64,000 nucleotides of DNA from positions 37,846 through 101,845 of the forward strand of contig JAKSQM010000007.1 of NCBI GenBank assembly GCA_024404115.1, read 5' to 3'. Shown here one piece after another: positions 41,167 through 53,719 of this stretch. Below the pieces are notes generated by a model. It worked only from the letters and a program-made list of their open reading frames with translations, did no database searches and was not told the origin of the DNA. The DNA comes from Clostridia bacterium (GTDB taxonomy: Bacteria; Bacillota; Clostridia; Oscillospirales; Acutalibacteraceae). Within the stretch, counting starts at the first letter, position 1, and every line of letters starts with the position of its first letter. Position numbers and translations under genes: made by a program.

Positions 41167-43871
41167 TTGCCAGCCTCCACTTTCTTCCAGTTGTTTTTGT
41201 CAAAGATATTGTCTTTAACTGTCCACCATTCGCCATCACTTGTGTTAAATGTGTTGCCGCAGTTTGTCAGTATATCATGCTCACATGATGTGGTAATCTG
41301 CTGAGAATGTGCCAGTTTTTCGTTACTGTTAATTTCTTTGCCTGTGAATGGGTTCACAGGATTTTTAACAGCATCTTTAACAGCAAGTGCAGGAGCGTCT
41401 GCGTTTGTCATAAATTCATCAGAAACAGTGAATTCTTTTGCATTAAAATCTTTTACCATAAGCAGCGGGTTAAAAGCTTCAACATCCAATTCATTATCAA
41501 TGTTCATGTAATCAAACTGACCGAGATCTTTGCCGTGGTCGCTGACAATAACTATCCTTGTGTTGTCAAAGGCATCGTTTTCTTTAAGATAATTTATCCA
41601 TGTGCAAACTTTGATAAGGGCGGCAACGTTTGCCTGATAATGATTTATTCTGTCCTTTGAATCCATAAGCATTGTTCTGCCCTGTGAATCCGTTTTGTTT
41701 TCCATTGGGTCGGGTTTATCTTTCTGAGCAGGAGCGAATGTCTTAGCGTCAAGTGTTACAGGCTCATGGGTTGTTGAGTTCTGTATCATAAGGAATGTGT
41801 TACTTCCGTCATTTTTAATTTCAGTCATTTTAGAAAGGTTCTGCAAAACAATATATGATGCAAGGAAGGATTTTATAGAGCCTGAATAGAATGCTGATGA
41901 CCAATAGTAGCCGTGCTGATATATGGTGTTATGCACAGCGAGAGGCGCAACTTTTGCAAGTGGATAAAATGCCGCACTTCTTCTTTGAAGTGTTTCAAAT
42001 GAGCTGGTGTATTCGCCAAATTCTTCACTTGAAACTCTATTTTTTAAAGAATAGGCATTTATTCCGTCATAATCGTTATAAATTGAAAGGTCGGGCACCC
42101 ATTTGTAACCTGCATATGGTGGGTCAACAACGGTAACCTTGTAGCCGTTGTCAGAAAATAATTTAGGCAAAACAGTAAGAGCTTCGTTGTGCTTGCTTGC
42201 AAGAGTTTCGCTATCACGCTTGTTCATTTCTGTGGGAGTGTATTCATATCCGCCAAAAAGAGCAGGGGAGCCGAAGTTTGTTGAATTGCCGAAAGAAATT
42301 GTGTTTGGATAATATGTGAAGCCTTGAAGTGCTTCTTGAATTTCTGGATTTTCTTCAAGAATATACGGAAGATATCCGCTGATTGCTCTGTCAAGCATAA
42401 AGACGATAACATTTTTTCCGTTTTTGCTTATGGGGATAATCTTATCGCTTTTTTCTTTAGCTGCGGATATTGACATATTATCTGACTGGCTTTCATTGCG
42501 GATTGTTTTGCCAATTGAAAGAGAACTGATTACAATTACAACAGAAAGGGTAACGCAGGCAATCTGATATACTCGCTTCAATACTTCTGGCTTTTTAAGG
42601 TAAACTACAAAAACAACTAAAGCCGCAAAAGCGACAACCGCTAAGTTTAATAAAAGCTCTTTTGTTGAAAATTCGGGGTAAACATCATATGCAAAGTTTG
42701 CAGACATAACGCCAAGATTTTTACCAAAGAAAAAATAATCAATCAAACCTGTTGCTGTCAGAATACTTGCAAGAACTGCAAAAACTCTTCTGATTTTTGG
42801 AGGGCTGAAAATATAAAAAATATTAAGCCATACAAAAATGAAACCAATGAAAATGCAGACAGTGTTGAATATCAGACCAAAAGGACCGTAGTTTACACTG
42901 ACAAATTCCATAGGGGAGGACTTAATCGCATCTGTTGGAATAGTAAGTGCCGTAAGCAAAAAGAAAGCACTGATACTGAAATAAAAGAGAGAATTAACAG
43001 CTTTAAGATTGATTTCTTTTTTCTCTTTGATGCTGTTTGATTTTTTGCTTCTGATTGAAAGAATAGCAGGAATCCAGCATAAAACAGCAAAAACAACAGA
43101 ACCGACACGGGTATAAAGCTGGTGCTTTGAAAGAAACACTGTGTAAATCACAGCACCAATTCCAATAAGAATAAGTGTGATGTCAACTGCTCTTCTCGGA
43201 TTTTTAATTAGCTTGAGAAGCACATTCTTGAGCAGTGAGAATAAGTTGTTGAGTGTCCAGTAAAATACAAGTCCTGCAGGGCTCTTATAAAGAATCACAA
43301 GGAAAAGAATTGCAAGACCGTAAGTCTGAACTTTATCTTTCCAAGGCAGACCTCTTGTGTAAATTATGCCAGAGATGATATTAAAAAATGTCATCAGAAC
43401 GGGCAGAAGATTTATTGCAACAGAGCCAAATTGAATAAGTCCGTCTGGCTTGCTTAAATCTGCAATTCCTAAAAATGAAACGCCGTTTAAAACATCAAGG
43501 TGAGAAAGAAAATGATATGCAGCCATAAAGAAAGGAATCTGCAAAAGCAGTGAAACAGAGCCTTTAATTGCATAAAAAGGCTTGTAATCCATTTCTCTGT
43601 AATATGCCTGCTGCATCATAAAACGCTCGTCGCCCTTAAACGTTTTTTTGATGTGGTTAACCCAATGCTCCATAGATTTTTGTTTAAGGCGTTCTTCTTC
43701 CTGAATGTCATCAGCCTTTTTATAAAGCGGAAAAACAAGAATCTGAACAGCGATGCTGACAAAAATAATTGCAATACCTGGATTTTTAAAGAGCGCATTT
43801 GAAAAAGTAAACACGGTTTCAATAAAATATTCCAGTGGGGTTACAACAATGTTGTAAATAGCTGAACCCAT
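41163..43871 (-). CDS. YidC/Oxa1-like domain fused to a sulfatase/LtaS-like domain
   Basis: A 902-residue fusion with about 11 membrane segments. Residues about 1-222 are a YidC/Oxa1 core: 'NPGIAIIFVSIAVQILVFPLYKK', then 'SVSLLLQIPFFMAAYHFL' and 'YKSPAGLVFYWTLNNLFSLLKNVLLK'. Residues about 230-450 are six or so extra membrane helices. Residues about 487-902 form an alkaline-phosphatase-superfamily domain (metal Asp494 in 'FMLDRAISG', candidate nucleophile Thr531 in 'GNSTNFGSPAL', His702 in 'STTHEP', and 'VIVSDHGKDLG', 778-780), as in LTA synthases and phosphoethanolamine transferases. The YidC groove Arg is Gln43. GGAGGC precedes the ATG. It overlaps the glycerophosphotransferase gene. Confidence 0.88.
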   Translation of the reverse strand: MGSAIYNIVVTPLEYFIETVFTFSNALFKNPGIAIIFVSIAVQILVFPLYKKADDIQEEERLKQKSMEHWVNHIKKTFKGDERFMMQQAYYREMDYKPFYAIKGSVSLLLQIPFFMAAYHFLSHLDVLNGVSFLGIADLSKPDGLIQFGSVAINLLPVLMTFFNIISGIIYTRGLPWKDKVQTYGLAILFLVILYKSPAGLVFYWTLNNLFSLLKNVLLKLIKNPRRAVDITLILIGIGAVIYTVFLSKHQLYTRVGSVVFAVLCWIPAILSIRSKKSNSIKEKKEINLKAVNSLFYFSISAFFLLTALTIPTDAIKSSPMEFVSVNYGPFGLIFNTVCIFIGFIFVWLNIFYIFSPPKIRRVFAVLASILTATGLIDYFFFGKNLGVMSANFAYDVYPEFSTKELLLNLAVVAFAALVVFVVYLKKPEVLKRVYQIACVTLSVVIVISSLSIGKTIRNESQSDNMSISAAKEKSDKIIPISKNGKNVIVFMLDRAISGYLPYILEENPEIQEALQGFTYYPNTISFGNSTNFGSPALFGGYEYTPTEMNKRDSETLASKHNEALTVLPKLFSDNGYKVTVVDPPYAGYKWVPDLSIYNDYDGINAYSLKNRVSSEEFGEYTSSFETLQRRSAAFYPLAKVAPLAVHNTIYQHGYYWSSAFYSGSIKSFLASYIVLQNLSKMTEIKNDGSNTFLMIQNSTTHEPVTLDAKTFAPAQKDKPDPMENKTDSQGRTMLMDSKDRINHYQANVAALIKVCTWINYLKENDAFDNTRIVIVSDHGKDLGQFDYMNIDNELDVEAFNPLLMVKDFNAKEFTVSDEFMTNADAPALAVKDAVKNPVNPFTGKEINSNEKLAHSQQITTSCEHDILTNCGNTFNTSDGEWWTVKDNIFDKNNWKKVEAGK

Positions 43872-44062
43872 ATGTTGGTGCCTCCTGAGTAAATAAAATC
43901 AAATTCCATACTATATTATCACAATCGGCATAATAAGTCAATTTTCACTTATATAATAAGCATAATATTTATTGGCATTTTTTTTAGAAAAACTATAGCA
44001 TTATTCAAAAAAGTATAGTATAATATAGCCTAATTTAAAAAAATCGGCTAAGGTGATTGAAA

Positions 44063-44458
44063 ATGGCAAAAATAGATAAAACAGTAAAAAAAGAAACTAT
44101 CTATATTTCCGGCTTTGTGATTGTTTTAAGTGTATTTTTGGAATTAGTTTTCTATATATTTCATGAGTGGGATTACACAGTTCTTCTTGGCAATCTTTTA
44201 GGAGCTGTTGCAGCCATTCTTAACTTTTTCCTTATGGGAATAACAATTCAAAAAGCTGTTTTGCTTGATGAGGATGCTGCAAAAACAAAAGTGAAGCTCT
44301 CACAGATGCTTCGTATGCTTATGCTTGTCATTTTCGCAGTTATCACCTGCGTTTTTGATTGTTTTAATCTTATACCGTTTGTAATAACGCTTCTTTTCCC
44401 AAGAGTTGCGATATTTTTCAGACCGCGTTTTGATAAAATAAAAAACAGTAATAATTAA
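44063..44458 (+). CDS. atpI: ATP synthase subunit I-like membrane protein
   Basis: A 131-residue protein with four hydrophobic segments, first gene of the ATP synthase cluster. AtpI-type proteins help assemble the c-ring. Sequence conservation of this group is low, so the name rests on size, topology ('LLGNLLGAVAAILNFFLMG' near the first pair of helices) and position 16 nt before atpB. ATG 44063 follows AAGGTG; an in-frame TTG at 44057 is too close. The region 43872-44062 holds divergent promoters for this operon and the YidC fusion, with a TATAAT at 44020-44025. Confidence 0.8.
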   Translation: MAKIDKTVKKETIYISGFVIVLSVFLELVFYIFHEWDYTVLLGNLLGAVAAILNFFLMGITIQKAVLLDEDAAKTKVKLSQMLRMLMLVIFAVITCVFDCFNLIPFVITLLFPRVAIFFRPRFDKIKNSNN

Positions 44459-44474
44459 GGGGGTGATTTGAACT

Positions 44475-45383
44475 ATGAAAGATAAAAGTATCGGTTTTCG
44501 CATTGCGGATGCCGCACTTATTATTCTTTCCGTTATACCCATTGCCGCCGCAATTGCTTTGAGAATCCTTACAAACCCTGCTGCGGAGGGGATTCAGATT
44601 GCGGGTGCACACATTTTCTTCACGGTTAAGATGCCTTTGCAGGATATGCCTATAACCGAATCACAGGTCAATTCATGGCTTGTTGTTATTGCGCTGTTTT
44701 TCTTCTGTCTTTATATGACACACGGAATCAGTGAAAAAGGCGGTTTGCGCAGGCAGATGATAGCCGAGTGGATTGTTGAACAGACGGATAGCCTTGTTCA
44801 AAAGAATATGGGTCAGTACTTTAAGGCTTTTTCACCGTTTGTGGGCGGCATAATTGCTCTTTCAGTTTGCTCAAGTCTTTTAACTCTTTTTGGTCTTTAT
44901 CCGCCAACATCTGATTTAAATGTTATTGCAGGCTGGGCAATTCTTGTTTTTGTGCTTATAACTCACTATAAGCTTAAAGGCGGTTTGCTTTGCTACCTTA
45001 AGGGATTCACTGAACCGATACCTGTGTTCACTCCCTTTAACATTATTTCAGAGTTTGCCACACCTGTTTCAATGTCGTTCCGTCATTACGGCAACGTGCT
45101 TTCGGGCTCAGTTATTTCGGCTCTTGTTGCCGCAGGACTTACATCTGTTTCGAGTGTTGTTCTTGGCTGGCTTCCGGGTGTAATTGGTAACTTCCCGCTG
45201 TTCAGGGTTGGTATTCCCGCTGTTCTTTCACTTTATTTTGATATTTTCAGCGGCTGTTTGCAGGCATTTATTTTTGCAATGCTTACAATGCTTTATGTTT
45301 CCGGCGGTTTCCCTGTTGAGGAATGGCAGAAACGCATGAAGCGTAAAAAAGATAAAAAACAAAAAAATATTAAATCAGCATAA
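44475..45383 (+). CDS. atpB: F-type ATP synthase subunit a
   Basis: A 302-residue membrane stator subunit with about six segments. The essential Arg of the ion path is in 'PVSMSFRHYGNVLSG', followed by the C-terminal 'FIFAMLTMLYVSGGF' helix. The N-terminal part carries an extra hydrophobic helix and a long loop before the first canonical segment. Together with the c ring it forms the ion channel. GGGGGTGATTTG precedes the ATG. Confidence 0.95.
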   Translation: MKDKSIGFRIADAALIILSVIPIAAAIALRILTNPAAEGIQIAGAHIFFTVKMPLQDMPITESQVNSWLVVIALFFFCLYMTHGISEKGGLRRQMIAEWIVEQTDSLVQKNMGQYFKAFSPFVGGIIALSVCSSLLTLFGLYPPTSDLNVIAGWAILVFVLITHYKLKGGLLCYLKGFTEPIPVFTPFNIISEFATPVSMSFRHYGNVLSGSVISALVAAGLTSVSSVVLGWLPGVIGNFPLFRVGIPAVLSLYFDIFSGCLQAFIFAMLTMLYVSGGFPVEEWQKRMKRKKDKKQKNIKSA

Positions 45384-45388
45384 GCTGA

Positions 45389-45688
<300 letters not shown>

Positions 45689-45706
45689 TTTCGGGAGTGA
45701 TTAAAA

Positions 45707-46205
45707 ATGCAGTCATTAGAAGTCATATCTGTAAATATATGGGATATTCTGATTTCTCTTTTAAATCTGCTGATAATCTTCCTTCTTTTCAAGCGTTTTC
45801 TTTATAAACCCGTGCGTAAAGTTCTTGATAAAAGAAAGGTTGCTATTGATACACAGTATAGTGAAGCTGAAGACGCAAAGCAGTCCGCACTTAAAGATAA
45901 AGAGATATATGAGCAAAAGCTTAAAGGTGCGCAGGACGAGGCTGATGAAATGATTAAATCAGCAGCATCTGCCGCAGATAAACGCAGCGCAAAAATCATT
46001 GACGATGCCAAAAATAAAGCAGACGGTATTATCCGTCAGGCTCATGGCGAAATTGAGCTTGAAAGAAAGAAAGCTGCTGAAGACATCAAGCACGAAATCG
46101 CTGATGTTTCAACACTTCTTACAGAGAAAATGCTTGAGCGTGAAATCAACGAAAAAGATCATCGTGATTTTATTGACTCCTTTATTGAGGGGATAGGTGA
46201 AGACG

Positions 46206-46222
<17 letters not shown>
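45707..46222 (+). CDS. atpF: F-type ATP synthase subunit b
   Basis: A 171-residue peripheral stalk subunit. One N-terminal membrane helix ('NIWDILISLLNLLIIFLLFKRFLYKPV', about residues 8-32) is followed by a long charged helix ('ADEMIKSAASAADKRSAKIIDDAKNKAD'). It links the F1 head to subunit a. GGGAGTG lies before the ATG. The 3' end overlaps atpH by 17 nt. Confidence 0.94.
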
Positions 46223-48223
<2,001 letters not shown>

Positions 48224-48228
48224 GCGCT

Positions 48229-49032
48229 GTGGGAGCAGATATAAAAGCACTCAGAACAAGAATTAAGAGCGTCGATTCAACTCTGCATCTTACAAAAGCG
48301 ATGGGTCTTGTAGCTTCTTCAAAAATCAGAGGCGCAACAATAGCTATGGAAAACAGCCGTCAGTACCTTGACGCTGTTAACGAAATAATCACACAGCTTT
48401 CATCAAGCAATGAATGTGCCAAAAGCCCATATATGGCTCAGAATAACACAGGCAAAACAAAAATCATCATCATCGCAGGCGACAGGGGACTTGCAGGCGG
48501 CTATAACGCCAATGTTTTCCGTGAAGCTGCACAGTATAGTGATGCTGAGTTTGTGCCAATCGGCAAAAGAGCCTGTGAAAGATTCGGCAAAGATTTTGTT
48601 TCATCAGAAAAATTCAGCGGAGCAGAAAGCTATGAGCTTGCAAAGAAGCTTTGTAAAGAGTTCTGCGACGGCGAGTTTGACCGCCTTGGCATAATCTGCA
48701 CAAAGTATGTTTCAATGATGAAGCAGGAGGCTGTAACAAAGTGGGTTCTTCCTCTTACAAAAACTGAGCCGAAAGGCGGAGCAGGAATTCTTTTTGAGCC
48801 TGAGGAAAGATATATTCTTGACACAGCAGTGCCCGAATATGTTACAGGTATGATTATGGGCGCAGTCAGAGAGAGCTACACCTGCGAGGTTGTTGCCAGA
48901 AGAATGGCAATGGATTCCGCAGGAAAGAATGCCCAGACTATGATTGACGATTTACAGCTTAAATATAACAGAGCCCGTCAGGGCGCAATTACTCAGGAGA
49001 TTACTGAGATTATCGCAGGAAGCAACGTATAA
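48229..49032 (+). CDS. atpG: F-type ATP synthase subunit gamma
   Basis: A 267-residue central rotor shaft. The N-terminal 'DIKALRTRIKSVDSTLHLTKAMGLVASSKI' and C-terminal 'RQGAITQEITEIIAG' coiled-coil ends match the family, and the middle is a Rossmann-like domain ('IIIAGDRGLAGGYNANVF'). GTG 48229 is 6 nt after AGAGGTG and is preferred to GTG 48220, which overlaps the site. Confidence 0.95.
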   Translation: MGADIKALRTRIKSVDSTLHLTKAMGLVASSKIRGATIAMENSRQYLDAVNEIITQLSSSNECAKSPYMAQNNTGKTKIIIIAGDRGLAGGYNANVFREAAQYSDAEFVPIGKRACERFGKDFVSSEKFSGAESYELAKKLCKEFCDGEFDRLGIICTKYVSMMKQEAVTKWVLPLTKTEPKGGAGILFEPEERYILDTAVPEYVTGMIMGAVRESYTCEVVARRMAMDSAGKNAQTMIDDLQLKYNRARQGAITQEITEIIAGSNV

Positions 49033-49061
49033 AGCTTCGCATTTTATATGCATAGGAGTGA

Positions 49062-50459
<1,398 letters not shown>

Positions 50460-50461
50460 TT

Positions 50462-50722
50462 ATGAATACCTTTGTGCTTAATATAACCTCGCCCGAGGGC
50501 AGAGTGTTTTCAGATGATGTTCAGAGCGTTGCCGTCAGAGGAATAGAGGGCGACCTTGCAATTCTTGCAGGTCATATACCTTTTGTAACAACTCTTCAGC
50601 CCTGCGAATGTAAAATTACACTTGCAGACGGAAGCGAAAAGTTGGGCACAACCGACGGCGGAATACTCACAGTTTCCGCAGAGCAGACAACATTGCTGTC
50701 GGGCAGTTTCCAATGGAAATAA
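50462..50722 (+). CDS. atpC: F-type ATP synthase subunit epsilon, short form
   Basis: An 86-residue subunit holding only the N-terminal beta-sandwich ('LNITSPEGRVFSDDVQSVAVRGIEGDLAILAGHIPF', 'DGGILTVSAEQTTLLSG'). Typical epsilon is about 130-140 residues with a C-terminal helical hairpin that can block rotation; that part is absent, and the frame ends in a clean stop 17 nt before the terminator. Subunit c and gamma are still bound by the sandwich. Inhibition through the C-terminal domain is therefore lost. Confidence 0.92.
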   Translation: MNTFVLNITSPEGRVFSDDVQSVAVRGIEGDLAILAGHIPFVTTLQPCECKITLADGSEKLGTTDGGILTVSAEQTTLLSGSFQWK

Positions 50723-50738
50723 ATAGTTTATAAAAAGA

Positions 50739-50786
50739 AAGATGATTATGATGAGCAACAGCTTTCATAATCATCTCTTTTTTATT
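50739..50786. terminator. terminator of the ATP synthase operon
   Basis: An 11-bp stem GATGATTATGA/TCATAATCATC with a 13-nt loop is followed by TCTTTTTTATT. It lies between the convergent atpC and fucosidase genes. Confidence 0.8.
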
Positions 50787-50795
50787 ATGTTTTGT

Positions 50796-52004
50796 TTAGC
50801 TTTGAATCAATTGTATTTCTCCGCAAACTGAAACTTCTTTAATATTTATTTCACCTTTGCTTGTGAATCTGACAGTGGCTCTTCTTGCAATAATATCGGG
50901 GAATGTGAAAATCAGCTTGTGTCCAACACCGATAGCTCTTCCAAGATAAATTTCATCCTTGTTGTTATAAACTGAAACAGAAAAATCAACATTTTCAATG
51001 ATGTTTTCTGTGCTTAATTCTTCTTTGAGGATTATAGCGTTCATCAGTGCATCTTTATCAAAAACAACATTAAGTTCATTGTTCTCAACTACAGGGTTTT
51101 CAATTGTTTTGATTGGTGAGCCAAATCTTCTTTTGATTTCGTTGCCAAATTCAATAACTCTTTCAACATCTTCTTCAGGGAGAAGTCCTCGTCTGTCAGG
51201 ACCGATATTTAAAAGAAGATTTGCACCTCTGCCAACAGAATAAAGATAAATTCCCATCAGCTTGTCAACAGATTTCAGCGTGGGCTTGTCCGCATCGCCA
51301 TAGAACCAGCTTTTGCGGATTCTGCAATCGCATTCATATGGCATATAACGCATTTCGCCCTCGTATTCCCTTATGTTGTAGTTGGGCATATCGCAATAGC
51401 CGGCTTCGTTTTTGCACCACGCAGTGTCGGGGTCCCACATATTAAAAATAAGAATATCAGGCTGTAAACTGCGGATTTCTTTGATAATTCGCTCTTCATC
51501 ATAGCTATGACCCTCGCTTCCGCAGCCGTCAAACCAAAGATAATCAATTTTGCCGTAGTTTGTCAGCAATTCGCTTATCTGATTTATAAAATAATCGTCA
51601 TATTCTTTCGGGCTCATTTTAACAGAGCCAAACTGAGCAGGGGAGTAGTAAAATCCAACCTTGATGCCATACTTGCGGCAGGCTTTAACATATTCATCAA
51701 CAACATCGCCCTTGCCGTCTTTCCAAGGTGTGTTTTTAACAGAGTAATCAGTGTATTTTGACGGCCAGTTTGCAAATCCGTCATGGTGCTTGCATACAAG
51801 CACTGCATATTTTGCCCCAGCCTCTTTAATTGTTTTTATCCAGTTTTCGCAGTCAAGCTCAGTGGGATTGAACCCCTCAACGGGCATTTCTTTTAAATCC
51901 CAGTCAATATGACCCTCATAAAATGTGCGTATTCCAAAATGAAAAAACACACCGAATTCCCAATCAAGAAACTCTTTCTGCTTTTCTTTAATAGTGATTG
52001 ACAT
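50796..52004 (-). CDS. alpha-L-fucosidase (GH29-like)
   Basis: A 402-residue glycoside hydrolase of family GH29. The N-terminal catalytic barrel shows 'WEFGVFFHFGIRTFYEG', 'AKYAVLVCKHHDGFANWPSKYTDYSV', and the nucleophile Asp in 'DYLWFDGCG'. It would release fucose from host mucin or plant glycans. There is no signal peptide, so it acts inside the cell on imported sugars. AGGAGGAAAACA precedes the ATG. It lies downstream of the PHP gene on the same strand with a 15-nt gap. Confidence 0.9.
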   Translation of the reverse strand: MSITIKEKQKEFLDWEFGVFFHFGIRTFYEGHIDWDLKEMPVEGFNPTELDCENWIKTIKEAGAKYAVLVCKHHDGFANWPSKYTDYSVKNTPWKDGKGDVVDEYVKACRKYGIKVGFYYSPAQFGSVKMSPKEYDDYFINQISELLTNYGKIDYLWFDGCGSEGHSYDEERIIKEIRSLQPDILIFNMWDPDTAWCKNEAGYCDMPNYNIREYEGEMRYMPYECDCRIRKSWFYGDADKPTLKSVDKLMGIYLYSVGRGANLLLNIGPDRRGLLPEEDVERVIEFGNEIKRRFGSPIKTIENPVVENNELNVVFDKDALMNAIILKEELSTENIIENVDFSVSVYNNKDEIYLGRAIGVGHKLIFTFPDIIARRATVRFTSKGEINIKEVSVCGEIQLIQS

Positions 52005-52019
52005 TGTTTTCCTCCTTGT

Positions 52020-53564
52020 TTATTGCTTCCAGAATGGAACGCTCAAAACATTGTTAAAATTAAATATATCTCTGAACGGATTGTATCCGAGAGCAAAAAC
52101 TTTAAAAATCCATATAACAGGCGACCATTTAAAGTTAAGCCAGTCAAGAACAGTTACAAGACCTCTTAAAAATGTTGAAACATCGTGTGTCTTTGGAACA
52201 TTCACAGGCTCAAAATCTTCGCCCTCACGCTGAATAACCATCGGCTGAGAATAGCATATTCCGTTTTCGCCCGAAAGATAAAAACGAACAAACATATTTA
52301 TATCATCAAGAAGATTATCACTGTGAAGGTCAAGCTCAGCATAGCCATCCTTGCAATCGTAATCACGAAGCACAACATTGCCGTTTGATACCCATGTGAT
52401 ATAGTCAAAGTTTTCGCCCCATACTTTAATTACATCGTTTTCTTCGTCAACCTCAACCTTTGTAACAAGCGGTGTGTTATCGCTCCACCACTGTGCATTG
52501 TCGCAGTTGCCGTCAAAGCTTTCCATTTCTTTCATGCCGTTAAGCTCATATCCGTTTGAGTAATGCGAAACAGAGAAAAACTCGCCGTTTACCATGCAAT
52601 CCCTTAATGCATCGTTAGAAAGTTCGGGCATATACATCATTGTGTATGCGTCATTTATTGATGTTTCACTGTGTGAATCAGAGAATGTGAATCCCCAAGG
52701 AACAACACCGTTTGGAATTGTTTTTGCAAGAATCTGATCATAAAGAATTCTGTCGCAACGGGTGTGTTCATCTGTTGCACTATTGATTCCCATGCCCACG
52801 CTTGAGCCTGCGTTGTCAAGGAAAAGACGGGCAAATTTGTTTACATAATATTCGTCAACTTTCTGCCCCACATGATCCTCAGAATCCTTGTCAATATAAA
52901 CATACTCGCCAATGTGTGCAAGCATAGAAATTCCGTCTGCAATTCTGACACCTTCGCTCGGTGTTTCATAATCGCCAAAAACGCCTGCAAGACCCTGACC
53001 GTATTCGCTCCAGTAGCCTGTAAGGTGGCAATCTGCAAAAGGCGTTGCCATATTTAATTCGATACCTTTTTCAACATCAAGAATACCGTTTGAATGTGTT
53101 CTCACTCTGCCTGTTGTGATTTTTTCATCACCGCTCATGTATGAAAAATCAACGCTTTCCGCTGTTCCGCCTGTGAATGCTTTGTAATCCTCAGCAGAGA
53201 GGGGAATTATAGGATTTCTTGCGCCGCCTGTGCGCTCTTTTTTTATGGCACGGACAAGCGGAATTGTGTCAGGTGCAGTGTCCCATCCTCTGTTGATTGT
53301 GCCGTGGTCGGTTATGGCAACAGCGTCATAGTCAAGTGCATAATAATCTGTAATAGCCTCTTCGATTGTCTGAAATCCGTCAGAGGCAATTGTGTGGCAG
53401 TGAAGCTGTGTTTTATAAGACTGCCACTTGTCCCAGTCAATATTTTTATACGGGTTGGTTATTACATAATTTTCACCGCTGCTGGCAGATGCCACAAGAG
53501 CCATTGCAGGTGTAAGTAAAATAAATGAAAGTAAAATGCAAAATGTTCTTTTAATTTTATTCAT
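52020..53564 (-). CDS. secreted PHP-domain phosphoesterase
   Basis: A 514-residue exported protein: a signal peptide (residues about 1-28, cleaved near 'ASASSG') is followed by a PHP domain with metal-binding 'LHCHTIASDGF' and 'AVAITDHGTINRG'. A beta-rich C-terminal domain and a hydrophobic C-terminus ('FKWSPVIWIFKVFALG') follow and may attach it to the membrane. PHP enzymes hydrolyse phosphoesters, and this secreted form is of unknown substrate. ATG 53564 is preceded by AGGAGG; the frame continues upstream without support. Confidence 0.82.
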   Translation of the reverse strand: MNKIKRTFCILLSFILLTPAMALVASASSGENYVITNPYKNIDWDKWQSYKTQLHCHTIASDGFQTIEEAITDYYALDYDAVAITDHGTINRGWDTAPDTIPLVRAIKKERTGGARNPIIPLSAEDYKAFTGGTAESVDFSYMSGDEKITTGRVRTHSNGILDVEKGIELNMATPFADCHLTGYWSEYGQGLAGVFGDYETPSEGVRIADGISMLAHIGEYVYIDKDSEDHVGQKVDEYYVNKFARLFLDNAGSSVGMGINSATDEHTRCDRILYDQILAKTIPNGVVPWGFTFSDSHSETSINDAYTMMYMPELSNDALRDCMVNGEFFSVSHYSNGYELNGMKEMESFDGNCDNAQWWSDNTPLVTKVEVDEENDVIKVWGENFDYITWVSNGNVVLRDYDCKDGYAELDLHSDNLLDDINMFVRFYLSGENGICYSQPMVIQREGEDFEPVNVPKTHDVSTFLRGLVTVLDWLNFKWSPVIWIFKVFALGYNPFRDIFNFNNVLSVPFWKQ

Positions 53565-53588
53565 ATTAAAACCTCCTATTTTAAGAAG

Positions 53589-53617
53589 ATAATACCATAT
53601 CAATTCCTTTATTTCAA
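53589..53617 (-). promoter_or_regulatory. promoter of PHP-fucosidase unit
   Basis: On the minus strand TTGAAA (53617-53612) and TATTAT (53594-53589) are separated by 17 nt, 25 nt upstream of the ATG. Confidence 0.6.
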
Positions 53618-53719
53618 CAATAAAAGCATTTATATATATAAAATAAATAAATTTTCTTTACATCGAGTGCTAAATGTGTTAATATTTAGTAAATCAAATT
53701 ATTGGAGGCATTGATTCTT

